This document shows positions 35,805 through 45,191 of a stretch of 64,000 nucleotides of DNA, piece by piece. The notes under the pieces were generated by a model that saw nothing but the letters and a program-made list of their open reading frames with translations, was not told where the DNA came from and ran no database searches. The stretch is taken from positions 103,635 to 167,634 of the forward strand of contig DUBB01000007.1 in NCBI GenBank assembly GCA_012960535.1, written 5' to 3'. The translations under genes were made by a program, and so were the position numbers. How positions within the stretch are numbered: position 1 is the first letter of the stretch; each line of letters begins with the position of its first letter. The stretch comes from Gammaproteobacteria bacterium (lineage in GTDB: Bacteria > Pseudomonadota > Gammaproteobacteria > Pseudomonadales > Azotimanducaceae).

Positions 35805-35879
35805 ATGATCACTCGCTCCTATCAAAATAGTACAAGCCCAGACAGTTGGGCATTGGCTTATCTTTTCATAACGACATAG
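35805..35879 (+). CDS. Possible leader peptide before DAHP synthase
   Basis: A 24-codon ORF (ATG 35805, TAG 35877) in the leader of the DAHP synthase gene encodes two Tyr, one Trp and one Phe codon (TGG GCA TTG GCT TAT CTT TTC within seven codons). Leader peptides rich in the end-product amino acids control many aromatic operons. No strong ribosome binding site precedes it and there is no dense run of one aromatic codon, so this may be chance. See the hairpin entry for the adjacent structure. Confidence 0.25.
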   Translation: MITRSYQNSTSPDSWALAYLFITT

Positions 35880-35896
35880 TGCTCGAACAACATTCG

Positions 35897-35953
35897 GGCG
35901 GCCACTCCGCCTTTGCAAGCTCCGAAAGGCGAACCAGCCCTCGAGAGGTTTTT
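35897..35953 (+). promoter_or_regulatory. Alternative hairpins and T run in the aroG-type leader
   Basis: In the 104 bp between the candidate leader ORF and the DAHP synthase start, GGCGG (35897-35901) can pair with CCGCC (35907-35911), while CGCCTTT (35908-35914) can pair instead with AAAGGCG (35925-35931). The two pairings exclude each other. A T5 run (35949-35953) follows 18 nt later, too far for a classic terminator. It could be an attenuator-like switch. The rest of 35682-35983 shows nothing else. Confidence 0.35.
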
Positions 35954-35983
35954 GTCAGTATCTAAATAATAGGAATTGAAATC

Positions 35984-37087
35984 ATGACTGATATAAAGCT
36001 TGATGACCTGAACGTCTTGGCCGAGGAACCCTTGATCAGCCCTAACAAACTAAAAAAACAGGTAAGCGCATCGCTTGATGCTCTGCAAACCGTGGCTGAA
36101 GGCAGAAAGGCAATTAAGCGGATCTTAAACAGGCAAGACCATCGGTTAATGATTATTGTAGGCCCCTGCTCGATTCATGATTCCCAGTCAGCCATCGAGT
36201 ATGCGCACCGATTGAAAGAATTAGCCAATCGGGTATCTGAAAATCTTCTCCTGGTCATGCGCGTCTACTTTGAGAAACCAAGAACCACAGTGGGTTGGAA
36301 AGGTTTTCTAAACGACCCGCACATGGATGACTCCTTCAATATTGCGGAAGGTCTTGCGCTAGGTCGCCAGTTGCTGATCGAACTGACTGAATTGGGGTTA
36401 CCGACCGCAAATGAAGCGCTTGATCCGGTTTCGCCACAGTACCTGCAGGACTTAATCTGCTGGAGCGCCATTGGTGCGCGAACAGCAGAATCACAAACCC
36501 ATCGAGAAATGGCCAGCGGACTCTCGTCGGCGGTGGGGTTTAAAAATGGTACTGATGGCAGCCTGGAAGTTGCTATCAACGCCCTGAAATCGGTTTCTGC
36601 ACCGCATCGTTTCCTCGGTATCAACCACAATGGTGAAGTTGCAATAATTCAGACCAGAGGAAACAACCATGCTCACGTCGTACTAAGAGGAGGGACAGAC
36701 GGGCCAAACTATGAAGCCAGTAAGGTATCTGAGTGTGAGCACCGGCTCGCCTCAACTAATATTCCTGCCAATATTATGATCGACTGCAGTCACGCTAACT
36801 CAGCAAAAGACCATAAGCGACAGGCTGCTGTCATGAAAAATGTTAGTCAGCAGATTGCACGAGGAAACCAATCAATCATTGGCCTGATGGTTGAAAGCCA
36901 TTTAAACGAAGGAAATCAGGCGATCCCCAGTGATCTCAAAGATCTCCGTTATGGGATCTCTATTACTGATGCGTGCGTGGACTGGCAGACGACTGAACAG
37001 ATGTTACTTGAACTGCATGATGCAGTGGCGCCAGTACTGTTAAATCGCAGTTCAACAGACTCACTTAGCACTCAGCAATCGGCTTGA
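35984..37087 (+). CDS. 3-deoxy-7-phosphoheptulonate synthase (class I)
   Basis: A 367-residue DAHP synthase, the first step of the shikimate pathway (PEP plus erythrose 4-phosphate). Family motifs are IVGPCSIHD (about 58-66), MRVYFEKPRTTVGWKG (about 92-107), GARTAESQTHREMASGL, GINHNG (about 209-214), and IMIDCSHANS (about 264-273). This is the AroF/G/H type found in Enterobacteria and Pseudomonas; the feedback specificity (Tyr, Phe or Trp) cannot be read reliably. Convergent with nfuA, with 15 bp between. Its 5' leader may contain an attenuator. Confidence 0.95.
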   Translation: MTDIKLDDLNVLAEEPLISPNKLKKQVSASLDALQTVAEGRKAIKRILNRQDHRLMIIVGPCSIHDSQSAIEYAHRLKELANRVSENLLLVMRVYFEKPRTTVGWKGFLNDPHMDDSFNIAEGLALGRQLLIELTELGLPTANEALDPVSPQYLQDLICWSAIGARTAESQTHREMASGLSSAVGFKNGTDGSLEVAINALKSVSAPHRFLGINHNGEVAIIQTRGNNHAHVVLRGGTDGPNYEASKVSECEHRLASTNIPANIMIDCSHANSAKDHKRQAAVMKNVSQQIARGNQSIIGLMVESHLNEGNQAIPSDLKDLRYGISITDACVDWQTTEQMLLELHDAVAPVLLNRSSTDSLSTQQSA

Positions 37088-37102
37088 TTGGCATCTGTAA
37101 AT

Positions 37103-37681
37103 CTAGAAGTAAGCATTTTCTGTAATGGAATGATCTGTGACATCTCGCACTGCGGTTAATTCCGGAAGCTGTTCCAGCAAGGTCTTTTCCACACCATCTT
37201 TCAAGGTCATATCTACCATACCACAACCCTGACAACCGCCACCAAACTGAAGCACGGCGACACTTTCTTCTACCACTTCAACCAAACTCACCATTCCACC
37301 ATGGCTTGCCAGTGACGGGTTTACCTGGCTGTGTAGCAGGTAATTGATACGATCTTCGAGAGGACTATCCTCAGAAACGTTAGGCACTTTAGCATTAGGT
37401 GCTTTTATCGTTAACTGCCCCCCCATTCGATCCTCTGCATAGTCAACCAGAGCATCTTCCAGGAAACGCTCGCTGTTTGCATCAATCCAGGCTGGAAAAT
37501 GTGGGTAGTCAACCCTGATATCATCAGATTGCTCTTCTCCGGTCCTGCAGTAGGCAATACAGGTTTCTGCCATCGGCGTACCTGGATCAGCGATAAACAC
37601 CCTGATACCAACATGGCTGCCATCCTGTTTTGATAGAAGATCTCGTAAATATTCCTGCGCTGATTCTGTGATTTCAACCAT
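37103..37681 (-). CDS. nfuA: Fe/S biogenesis protein NfuA
   Basis: A 192-residue iron-sulfur carrier. The N-terminal half is an A-type-like domain in which the usual three cysteine ligands are degenerate, and the C-terminal Nfu domain carries the CxxC motif C150/C153 in [14 protein letters not shown]. Dimers bind a 4Fe-4S cluster and deliver it to targets such as aconitase and lipoate synthase, especially under oxidative stress or iron shortage. Length agrees with E. coli NfuA (191). Divergent from metH across 216 bp in which I see no riboswitch. Confidence 0.96.
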   Translation of the reverse strand: MVEITESAQEYLRDLLSKQDGSHVGIRVFIADPGTPMAETCIAYCRTGEEQSDDIRVDYPHFPAWIDANSERFLEDALVDYAEDRMGGQLTIKAPNAKVPNVSEDSPLEDRINYLLHSQVNPSLASHGGMVSLVEVVEESVAVLQFGGGCQGCGMVDMTLKDGVEKTLLEQLPELTAVRDVTDHSITENAYF

Positions 37682-37897
37682 AGTTCTTGTTCTGCTTAGC
37701 TTTACGCTATATTACTTCAGCTCGGCTTATTCACCAACTCTGCGGGATGCTTTTTACACCGTTAACCTTTTAGCGGCGCACAACCTGTTTTTCGGAGACA
37801 GGAAAGACCCAGGCCAGGCCAGGCCAGCTGGAAAGTGAATATCTCTCATAATCAGCCCGAATCATCTTCAAAATGAAGGCGAACAATAGTTGCTAAA

Positions 37898-40800
37898 ATG
37901 GGCTCATTGTTCCAGGTTCAGGCTCTCATGAATACCATTGCAGCATCTTCATCTATCGAAACTATCCTTCAGCAAAGAATTCTGGTCATGGATGGTGCCA
38001 TGGGGACCATGATTCAGGCACAGGCCCTATCGGAAAAGGATTTCCGTGGCGAAAAATTCCGAGACCATCGCATTGACCTGAAGGGTAACAACGAGATACT
38101 AAACCTCACCCGACCGGATGTGATTAAAGCTATCCACACCGATTTTCTCAACAGCGGGGCCGACATTGTTGCAACCAATACTTTTACTGCAAACAGCGTC
38201 TCCCAATCAGATTTCGGCACCGAAGCGCTGGTCTATGAGTTGAATTACCAAGCCACAAAACTGGCCAGGCAAGCAATAGCAGAGCTACCTCCAGAGCAGC
38301 GCCGGCAACCCCATTTTGTAGCCGGAGCAATAGGGCCAACAACCCGCTCTGCCAGTCTTTCTCCTGATGTTAATGACCCTGGATACCGTAATATCGGTTT
38401 CGACGACCTGGTCGCAGACTATACAACCGCGTTACGAGGGCTCATCGACGGGGGCTGCGACCTCATCCTAATCGAAACCATATTCGATGTGCTTAATGCT
38501 AAAGCAGCAATTTTCGCTTTGCTGACCCTGTTCGAACAAACAGGCCAGAAACTGCCCGTTATGATATCTGGCACGATTACTGATGCCAGCGGACGATTAC
38601 TTTCGGGCCAAACCGCAGAAGCTTTCTGGGCTTCTATCCGTCATGCCAACCCGATCAGCGTCGGCTTCAACTGTGCGCTGGGTGCTGCCGCACTCAAGCC
38701 CTACATTAAGGATATGAGTGGATATGCTGACTGTGCCATCAGCGCTTATCCAAACAGAGGACTGCCTAATTCATTTGGTGAATACGACGAGTCCATTGAG
38801 ACCATGGTCTGTTCCATGAAGGAGTACCTGGACGAAGGTCTAGTCAATATTATCGGTGGCTGCTGCGGTACCACGCCAGCTCACATTGCTGCCTTCAAAC
38901 AACTGGTGCTTGGACAAAAGCCCAGGGTGGCCAAAAACCATTCGGATGACTGCCTGCTCAGCGGGTTGGAAGCCTTTCGTATTAACAGCGAATCGCTATT
39001 TGTAAACATTGGCGAACGAACCAACGTCACCGGCTCAGCTAAGTTCGCCCGACTTATCAAAGACGATAATTATCAGCAGGCCCTTGAAGTCGCCCAGCAA
39101 CAGGTCAATAGTGGTGCTCAGGTTATTGATATCAATATGGATGAAGGCATGTTGGATTCCAAAGCCGCCATGGTTAGGTTCCTGAACCTGATCGCATCCG
39201 AACCCGATATCTGCCGTGTCCCGATAATGATTGACTCATCAAAGTGGGACATTATAGAAGCCGGGCTAAAGACGATTCAGGGCAAATCAATCGTTAATTC
39301 AATCAGTCTGAAGGCGGGTGAAGAAGAATTTAAGGAACAAGCCAGGCTTTGTCTGAAGTACGGTGCCGCTATCGTCGTCATGGCCTTTGATGAGCAGGGC
39401 CAGGCTGATACGCTGACCAGGAAAAAACAAATATGCAGCCGCAGTTACCAGATTCTGGTTGAGCAAGTCGGGTTTCCGGCCCACGACATTATCTTCGACC
39501 CGAATATATTTGCTATTGCAACAGGCATTGCCGAACACAATCTATACGGCAAAGATTTCCTTGATGCCTGTAAGTACATCAAGGAACACATCCCTGGCGT
39601 GATGATTTCAGGCGGGATCAGTAACATCTCATTCTCTTTTCGAGGCAATAATGCTATTCGAGAAGCGATTCATGCTGTTTTCCTTTATCACGCCATTCAG
39701 GCTGGTCTTACCATGGCCATTGTCAATGCCGGACAACTCGCCCTGTATGAACAGATCCCGACTGACCTAAGGGATAGTATAGAAGATGCTATTTTCAATC
39801 GAAGCAGCGATAGTACAGAAAGGCTCATCGAGGCCGCAGAAAATTTCTCAGGACAGGCAAGTGCACGCAAAACTGAAGACCTGACCTGGCGCAACCTGCC
39901 AGTAGATGAGCGTATCGGCCATGCCCTAGTAAAAGGCATGAACCAGTACATTGTGGCCGATACCGAAGAAGCCAGACTGCAATTCAACAGACCGATAGAA
40001 GTCATCGAAGGTCCGTTGATGGCTGGTATGAACCAAGTAGGGGACCTTTTTGGTGCAGGCAAAATGTTCCTGCCTCAAGTGGTAAAGAGTGCCCGTGTCA
40101 TGAAACAAGCTGTTTCCCACCTCATTCCATTTATCGAGGCAGAAAATCAAGGTGTGATCCAGAGCAAGGGCAAAATCCTTATGGCCACTGTGAAAGGTGA
40201 CGTCCACGATATCGGTAAGAACATTGTCGGTGTGGTTTTACAATGCAATAACTACGATGTCATAGACCTCGGTGTTATGGTACCTGCAGACCGAATATTG
40301 CAAACGGCCCTGGATGAAAATGTTGATATCATAGGCCTGAGCGGGCTGATTACACCCTCTCTGGACGAGATGGTAGCGATTGCCTCCGAAATGCAACGGC
40401 GCAAAATTTCAATACCGCTCATGATCGGCGGTGCTACCACCTCCAAAGCGCATACCTCTGTTAAAATTGAACCTTGTTTTGAACACGATATAACCGTTTA
40501 TGTCCCCGATGCATCACGCGCTGTTGGGATTGCCAGTCGTTTACTATCCGAGCAGGAAAAACCGCGCCTTGGCAGTGAACTTCGTGATGAATATGACAAG
40601 ATCAGAACCCGAACCTTAAAAAGGCGACAAAAAAACAACCTGCTTTCGCTAGCGCAGGCCCGCAGGAACAAATATCCGATGAGTTGGCAAAGCTACGCTC
40701 CTCCCAGGCCCCTGCTTATCGGCAACAAGACGCTTGCTAGGATTTCACTGGCGTCTCTAAGAAGCTATATTGACTGGACGCCCTTTTTTATAACCTGGGA

Positions 40801-41620
40801 GCTAGCAGGCAAATATCCAGCCATTCTATCCGACGAGGTTATCGGACAATCTGCCCGTGAACTTTTTGACGATGCCCAGAAAATGCTCGACCAGCTGGAA
40901 CAGGACAGTCGTTTGAGTGCTCGAGCAGTCCTCGGTATATGGCCCGCAAATACGGTGGACCAGGACGATATCGTGGTTTATTCAGATGAGACTCGAACCG
41001 ATACCGTAGCCAGGCTTCACAACCTGCGGCAACAGACAGACAAGCCCAATGGTAAACCTAATCTATGTCTCAGTGATTTTATTGCTCCAGAAGGCCATGA
41101 CCACCCCGACTTTATTGGCGGTTTTGCGGTTACCTCAGGTATTGGCCTGGAGCAAATGGTGGCTGACTTCAAGCTGGACCAGGATGATTATTCTGCAATA
41201 TTAATGAGTGCCATCGCCGATCGACTGGCCGAGGCTCTCGCTGAGTTCATGCACGAACAGGTGCGTATGCATTACTGGGGATACGCTCAGAACGAGGAAT
41301 TTTCTAGAGAACAACTCATTAAAGAAAGCTATCGAGGTATTCGTCCTGCTCCCGGTTACCCGGCCTGCCCCGAGCACACGGAAAAACAGACGCTGTTTCA
41401 TTTACTTGATGTTGAAAATCAAATCGGTATGACCCTGACGGAAAATTTCGCCATGAGCCCAGCTGCATCAGTCTGCGGATTCTACTTTGCCCACCCTGAA
41501 TCCCGCTATTTCGGTTTAGGCAAAATTAATCGAGATCAGGTGATTGATTACGCTGCAAGAAAGGGCTGGGATCTGGAAACTGCAGAACGCTGGTTGTTAC
41601 CTTCGCTGAGCTATCACTAA
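37898..41620 (+). CDS. metH: Cobalamin-dependent methionine synthase
   Basis: A 1240-residue multidomain enzyme that methylates homocysteine from methyltetrahydrofolate. In order: the homocysteine-binding domain (to about 340) with zinc Cys in VGFNCALGA and [11 protein letters not shown]; the pterin domain (about 350-640) with [13 protein letters not shown]; the cap and B12 domain (about 650-890) with [12 protein letters not shown], in which DxHxxG supplies the lower axial His; and the AdoMet reactivation domain (about 900-1230) with [15 protein letters not shown]. Start at 37898, or more likely at the internal ATG 37928 ([11 protein letters not shown]). No B12 box is visible upstream. A 6-bp hairpin follows the stop. 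Confidence 0.97.
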   Translation: MGSLFQVQALMNTIAASSSIETILQQRILVMDGAMGTMIQAQALSEKDFRGEKFRDHRIDLKGNNEILNLTRPDVIKAIHTDFLNSGADIVATNTFTANSVSQSDFGTEALVYELNYQATKLARQAIAELPPEQRRQPHFVAGAIGPTTRSASLSPDVNDPGYRNIGFDDLVADYTTALRGLIDGGCDLILIETIFDVLNAKAAIFALLTLFEQTGQKLPVMISGTITDASGRLLSGQTAEAFWASIRHANPISVGFNCALGAAALKPYIKDMSGYADCAISAYPNRGLPNSFGEYDESIETMVCSMKEYLDEGLVNIIGGCCGTTPAHIAAFKQLVLGQKPRVAKNHSDDCLLSGLEAFRINSESLFVNIGERTNVTGSAKFARLIKDDNYQQALEVAQQQVNSGAQVIDINMDEGMLDSKAAMVRFLNLIASEPDICRVPIMIDSSKWDIIEAGLKTIQGKSIVNSISLKAGEEEFKEQARLCLKYGAAIVVMAFDEQGQADTLTRKKQICSRSYQILVEQVGFPAHDIIFDPNIFAIATGIAEHNLYGKDFLDACKYIKEHIPGVMISGGISNISFSFRGNNAIREAIHAVFLYHAIQAGLTMAIVNAGQLALYEQIPTDLRDSIEDAIFNRSSDSTERLIEAAENFSGQASARKTEDLTWRNLPVDERIGHALVKGMNQYIVADTEEARLQFNRPIEVIEGPLMAGMNQVGDLFGAGKMFLPQVVKSARVMKQAVSHLIPFIEAENQGVIQSKGKILMATVKGDVHDIGKNIVGVVLQCNNYDVIDLGVMVPADRILQTALDENVDIIGLSGLITPSLDEMVAIASEMQRRKISIPLMIGGATTSKAHTSVKIEPCFEHDITVYVPDASRAVGIASRLLSEQEKPRLGSELRDEYDKIRTRTLKRRQKNNLLSLAQARRNKYPMSWQSYAPPRPLLIGNKTLARISLASLRSYIDWTPFFITWELAGKYPAILSDEVIGQSARELFDDAQKMLDQLEQDSRLSARAVLGIWPANTVDQDDIVVYSDETRTDTVARLHNLRQQTDKPNGKPNLCLSDFIAPEGHDHPDFIGGFAVTSGIGLEQMVADFKLDQDDYSAILMSAIADRLAEALAEFMHEQVRMHYWGYAQNEEFSREQLIKESYRGIRPAPGYPACPEHTEKQTLFHLLDVENQIGMTLTENFAMSPAASVCGFYFAHPESRYFGLGKINRDQVIDYAARKGWDLETAERWLLPSLSYH

Positions 41621-41669
41621 ACCGGTGAAAACATTCACCTGATGAAGCGACAAATCAATCCAACCGGGC

Positions 41670-41798
41670 CTACCAGTATAATGCAGCTAACACCAGTATG
41701 ATGACAATAGCGCAGGCTGCTAAGACATCTGCCCTGCGGTCATCATTGCTACTTCCTGTGTTAGCTTGCTGTGCCTCAATCTGTTCCGAATCATTCAA
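41670..41798 (-). CDS. Candidate small single-span membrane protein
   Basis: A 42-codon ORF starting with TTG (41796-41798 on the complement) after AAGGA with 9-nt spacing, ending at TAG 41670-41672. The predicted product has a hydrophilic N terminus (NDSEQIEAQQANTGSSNDDRRAD) and then one hydrophobic helix, VLAACAIVIILVLAALYW, at the C terminus. This is the shape of small tail-anchored membrane proteins. It lies in the 345-bp gap between metH and cysI (41621-41965), which otherwise shows only a 6-bp hairpin after metH and the presumed cysI promoter. Real but unproven. Confidence 0.45.
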   Translation of the reverse strand: MNDSEQIEAQQANTGSSNDDRRADVLAACAIVIILVLAALYW

Positions 41799-41965
41799 TT
41801 TTAAAGTTCCTTACATCTAACCGATGGCATTCCAGCTAACAAAACCCAAATCCAGGTTAACCAGTTCCTAATAGGTGTTTTTAGCTATAACCATAGAATT
41901 ATAAGTTAATTCAGGTCTTGAGTTAAAGCTGTTAAATTGCCGCTTTTATCTAAAAGTAACGCGGC

Positions 41966-43618
41966 ATGTATCAATACGATCAGTTCGACCAAACGCTTAT
42001 TGAAGAGCGCACCAGGCAATTCAGGAACCAGACACAACGCTTTCTTGAGGGTAAACTGGCGTCCGAGGAGTTCCAGCAACTCCGACTCAGAAATGGTCTC
42101 TATGTACAGAAATTAGCGCCCATGTTACGGGTAGCCATCCCCTATGGAATGCTGTCATCCAACCAGCTTCGTAAACTGGCTCATATTTCCAGGAAATATG
42201 ATAAAGGCTATGGTCACTTCACGACACGCCAGAATATTCAGTTCAACTGGCCCAAGCTCGAGCAGGTACCAGATATACTTGAACAACTGGCAAGCGTACA
42301 GATGCATGCTATCCAAACCAGCGGCAGTTGCATACGAAATATTACTGCGGATCCGCTTGCGGGCGTCGCAAACGATGAACTGGAAGATCCCAGGCCATGG
42401 GCTGAAATCATTCGTCAATGGTCAACCCTGCATCCCGAATTCAACTGGCTACCGAGGAAGTTCAAGATCGCCCTCAGCGGTAGCGATCATGACAGAGCTG
42501 CCATAAAAGTACATGATATTGGCTTGCGTCTGGTCAGGCAGCAACACCGGACAGGCTTTGAAGTATGGGCTGGTGGTGGCCTTGGAAGAACACCCATTAT
42601 TGCTTCAAAAATAAAGCCCTTCCTCGAAAAAGAGCACCTGTTAACATATCTGACTGCTATATTGCGTGTCTACAACCGCCTGGGCAGAAGAGACAATAAA
42701 TATAAAGCCAGGATAAAAATATTAGTAAAAGCGCTGGGTGCCAACGCTTTCTCGCAACACGTCGAATCCGAATGGTTAACCCTGAAGAACAGCCCCGACA
42801 CCATCAGCGAAACCAATATTGATCGGTTTAGAAACTGCTTCAGCAAACCGGACTATCTTGACCTTGTTGATGAATCGATCAGCAACGACGACATTCCTGA
42901 ATCTGACTGTCAGTTATGGCTGAAGCACAATGTGCTAGACCACAAAATGTCCGGTTACGCTATCGTAAACATCGCTTTAAAGGATATTGGCTCTGCCCCC
43001 GGTGATATCAGCGCTGCCCAGATGGATTTAATAGCGGACCTTGCAGATACCTACAGTTCCGGTGAAATCAGAGTTACCCACGAACAGAACCTGGTACTGG
43101 CCGATGTCCGACAAAGCGACCTGATCACACTCTGGCATAGCCTCACGACAGCAAAACTGGCAACCGCAAACCTGGGGCTTATCAGTGATGTGATCTGCTG
43201 CCCAGGTGGGGATTTCTGCTCGCTCGCCAACGCCAGATCAATCCCACTAGCACATGCCATCCAGTCCCAATACCAGCAAATTCAAGAAATCGTTGATATA
43301 GGGGCCCTGGACATCAATATCTCCGGCTGTATGAATGCCTGCGGTCATCATCATGTTGGCAATATAGGTATTCTGGGCGTCGATAAAAAAGGGCTCGAGT
43401 ACTACCAAATCTCTGTCGGTGGTGATGCCGGAGAACAGACCCAACTGGCCCGTATCCTTGGCCCCGCTTTTCCTGAACAGGACATTACACAGGCTATAGA
43501 ACGCCTGGTGCAATGCTATAGGCAATCGAGACTACCTCAGGAAAGTTTTATACAAACGTTCAACCGCATTGGTATCGAACCATTTAAGACCGCCGCTTAT
43601 CCAGGAACTACAGCATGA
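41966..43618 (+). CDS. cysI: Sulfite/nitrite reductase hemoprotein, CysI-like
   Basis: A 550-residue siroheme and 4Fe-4S reductase. The two NIR/SIR ferredoxin-like and catalytic halves are visible. The cluster/siroheme cysteines are in ICCPGGDFCSLANA and SGCMNACGHHHVG (C-x5-C and C-x3-C). The Arg/Lys residues of the anion site are in KGYGHFTTRQNIQFNWP. With the DUF934 gene overlapping its end, this is the assimilatory sulfite reductase arrangement found in Pseudomonas-like bacteria. Product sulfide would be used by cysK (12.1 kb). Confidence 0.92.
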   Translation: MYQYDQFDQTLIEERTRQFRNQTQRFLEGKLASEEFQQLRLRNGLYVQKLAPMLRVAIPYGMLSSNQLRKLAHISRKYDKGYGHFTTRQNIQFNWPKLEQVPDILEQLASVQMHAIQTSGSCIRNITADPLAGVANDELEDPRPWAEIIRQWSTLHPEFNWLPRKFKIALSGSDHDRAAIKVHDIGLRLVRQQHRTGFEVWAGGGLGRTPIIASKIKPFLEKEHLLTYLTAILRVYNRLGRRDNKYKARIKILVKALGANAFSQHVESEWLTLKNSPDTISETNIDRFRNCFSKPDYLDLVDESISNDDIPESDCQLWLKHNVLDHKMSGYAIVNIALKDIGSAPGDISAAQMDLIADLADTYSSGEIRVTHEQNLVLADVRQSDLITLWHSLTTAKLATANLGLISDVICCPGGDFCSLANARSIPLAHAIQSQYQQIQEIVDIGALDINISGCMNACGHHHVGNIGILGVDKKGLEYYQISVGGDAGEQTQLARILGPAFPEQDITQAIERLVQCYRQSRLPQESFIQTFNRIGIEPFKTAAYPGTTA

Positions 43619-44112
43619 AAAAACTGATCGCAGTCGACCCATCGACATACTCGGCTATTGATATAAACCCGAGGAAACAGCCAAACGAGCGTCTTCTTGC
43701 GTTAGCAGATTACCTTAAACTGAGCACTCTAGATCGGGCCAGACAGGTGGTTTTACTCGAACCGGATGAGGACATTGATGCGGTTTTCGAAGCCATTGGC
43801 GAGCCACCAATAATCGCCCTGAATTTTCCCAACTTCTTTGACGGCAGACCCTTTTCAACCGCATCCATACTGCGTCAAAGATATGCATACGAGGGAGACA
43901 TTCGTGCTGTAGGAGCCGTCCGGGTAGACCAACTTGAGCAAATGTACCGATGCGGCTTTAGCAGTTTTGAAATTGACGATGACCCGCTATCAAATACGCT
44001 AGTCTCAGCAGTGCAGTTCTTTTCATATCACTATCAGAGCATGATCAGCGACTCTGCTGACCGACACGCTTGTAACAGCCATAACACCGCAAAGCCCGTG
44101 CCAGGACCCTGA
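43615..44112 (+). CDS. DUF934 domain-containing protein, sulfite reductase partner
   Basis: A 165-residue protein of the DUF934 family. Blocks such as ALNFPNFFDGRPFSTASILRQRYAYEGDIRAVGAVRVDQLEQMYRCGFSSFE match that family, which nearly always follows cysI and may help sulfite reduction. Start overlaps the cysI stop by 4 bp (ATGA). The convergent AcuI-like gene ends 5 bp away, so both share the 3' region. Confidence 0.92.
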   Translation: MKKLIAVDPSTYSAIDINPRKQPNERLLALADYLKLSTLDRARQVVLLEPDEDIDAVFEAIGEPPIIALNFPNFFDGRPFSTASILRQRYAYEGDIRAVGAVRVDQLEQMYRCGFSSFEIDDDPLSNTLVSAVQFFSYHYQSMISDSADRHACNSHNTAKPVPGP

Positions 44113-44117
44113 ATCTG

Positions 44118-45110
44118 TCAGGGCCTCAAATTGACTACGACTCGTCCAGCAACCTTGCCCGCAAAAATATCTGCTATTGCACCAGACAAGCCCTCTAAAT
44201 CAATATCAATTGCCATTTCAGCAAGGGTTTGCAGATGCCAATCGCCGGCCAGGCGGTTCCAATTACGTGTTTTATCGAGCACCGGCAACTCAACCGAATC
44301 AATACCAAGGACATTTACGCCACGAAGAATAAAAGGCAGTACCGTAGCAGAGAAAATCGGCGAAGAGACTAAACCGCAGATGGCCACACTACCCTGGTAA
44401 TCCAGCGACTTGATGATATTTGAGAGGATTTCTCCACCTACTGTATCAATAGCATTCGCATATGCCGGCGCGGCCATGGGCCGGCTGTTGGGATCCTCCA
44501 ATACACTTCTTGCCAATACCGACTGGGCTCCCAGCCCCTCCAAATACGCTGTTTTATCTGCTTTCCCTGTGCTGGCAACTACCGAGAAGCCGAGCTTAGC
44601 CAGCAGGGAAACTGCCACCGAGCCAACACCGCCGGTGGCGCCTGACACGATCACCGGTCCCTGCTCTGGCGCTGCATTCATCTGCAGTAATTTTTCAACG
44701 CACAGGCTAGCAGTGAGCCCAGCCGTCCCGATGATCATGCTTTCCCGAAGTGAAAGACCCTCTGGGAGCGGCGTGATCCAGTCAGCCGGCACACGAATAT
44801 ACTGCCCGAACCCACCCGGCGTATTCATACCCAGGTCAAAGCCGATAACGATGACGCTATCGCCAGGAGAAAACTGGCTGACCGAAGATTCCATGACCAC
44901 GCCGGCAGCATCGATACCTGGCGCGTGAGGATAGGACCGAGTGACTCCAGGCATGCCATTTGCCGATAAGGCATCCTTGTAATTAACAGAGGAATAGTGG
45001 ACTTCGATCAAAACCTCGCCAGCAGGAAGATCTTTAACATCCCGCTCAATTATCGAATGCGTTACCCCTTCATCGTTTTTTTCTACCCAGAATGATTGGA
45101 AATCTGACAT
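44118..45110 (-). CDS. YhdH/AcuI-type quinone or acryloyl-CoA reductase
   Basis: A 330-residue zinc-independent medium-chain dehydrogenase. The NADPH-binding region reads VIVSGATGGVGSVAVSLLAKLGFSVVASTGK (about 153-183). The N-terminal signature SVNYKDALSANGMPGVTRSYPHAPGIDAAG is that of the YhdH/YhfP group, to which AcuI (acryloyl-CoA reductase in DMSP and 3-hydroxypropionate metabolism) belongs. The exact substrate is not certain. The ATG at 45110 follows a GAGGA site that is the proximal edge of a 14-bp tandem repeat. Same strand as sohB, 81 bp upstream. Confidence 0.9.
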   Translation of the reverse strand: MSDFQSFWVEKNDEGVTHSIIERDVKDLPAGEVLIEVHYSSVNYKDALSANGMPGVTRSYPHAPGIDAAGVVMESSVSQFSPGDSVIVIGFDLGMNTPGGFGQYIRVPADWITPLPEGLSLRESMIIGTAGLTASLCVEKLLQMNAAPEQGPVIVSGATGGVGSVAVSLLAKLGFSVVASTGKADKTAYLEGLGAQSVLARSVLEDPNSRPMAAPAYANAIDTVGGEILSNIIKSLDYQGSVAICGLVSSPIFSATVLPFILRGVNVLGIDSVELPVLDKTRNWNRLAGDWHLQTLAEMAIDIDLEGLSGAIADIFAGKVAGRVVVNLRP

Positions 45111-45119
45111 TTGAATCCT

Positions 45120-45176
45120 CTTTTAACTTAGAACTTTTAACTTAAAACTCTTAAATTAAAACTTTTCTCACTTAAA
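45120..45176. repeat. Tandem 14-bp imperfect repeats in front of the AcuI-like gene
   Basis: Units CTTTTAACTTAGAA (45120-45133), CTTTTAACTTAAAA (45134-45147), CTCTTAAATTAAAA (45148-45161) and a degenerate 15-bp fourth copy (45162-45176) fill most of the 81-bp gap to sohB. The array begins 9 bp before the start codon, so on the coding strand the Shine-Dalgarno stretch AAGAGGA is the edge of the first unit. It is the third such array in this window. Confidence 0.8.
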
Positions 45177-45191
45177 CTAAGTTGAATGTAT

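Noticed and set aside
37682-37897. Cobalamin riboswitch before metH
   Set aside because: No B12 box or matching stem order is seen in the 216-bp leader; only short CCAGG repeats near 37808.
41624-41639. GGTGAA-AACA-TTCACC hairpin just after metH as a terminator
   Set aside because: No T run follows and the stem is only six base pairs.
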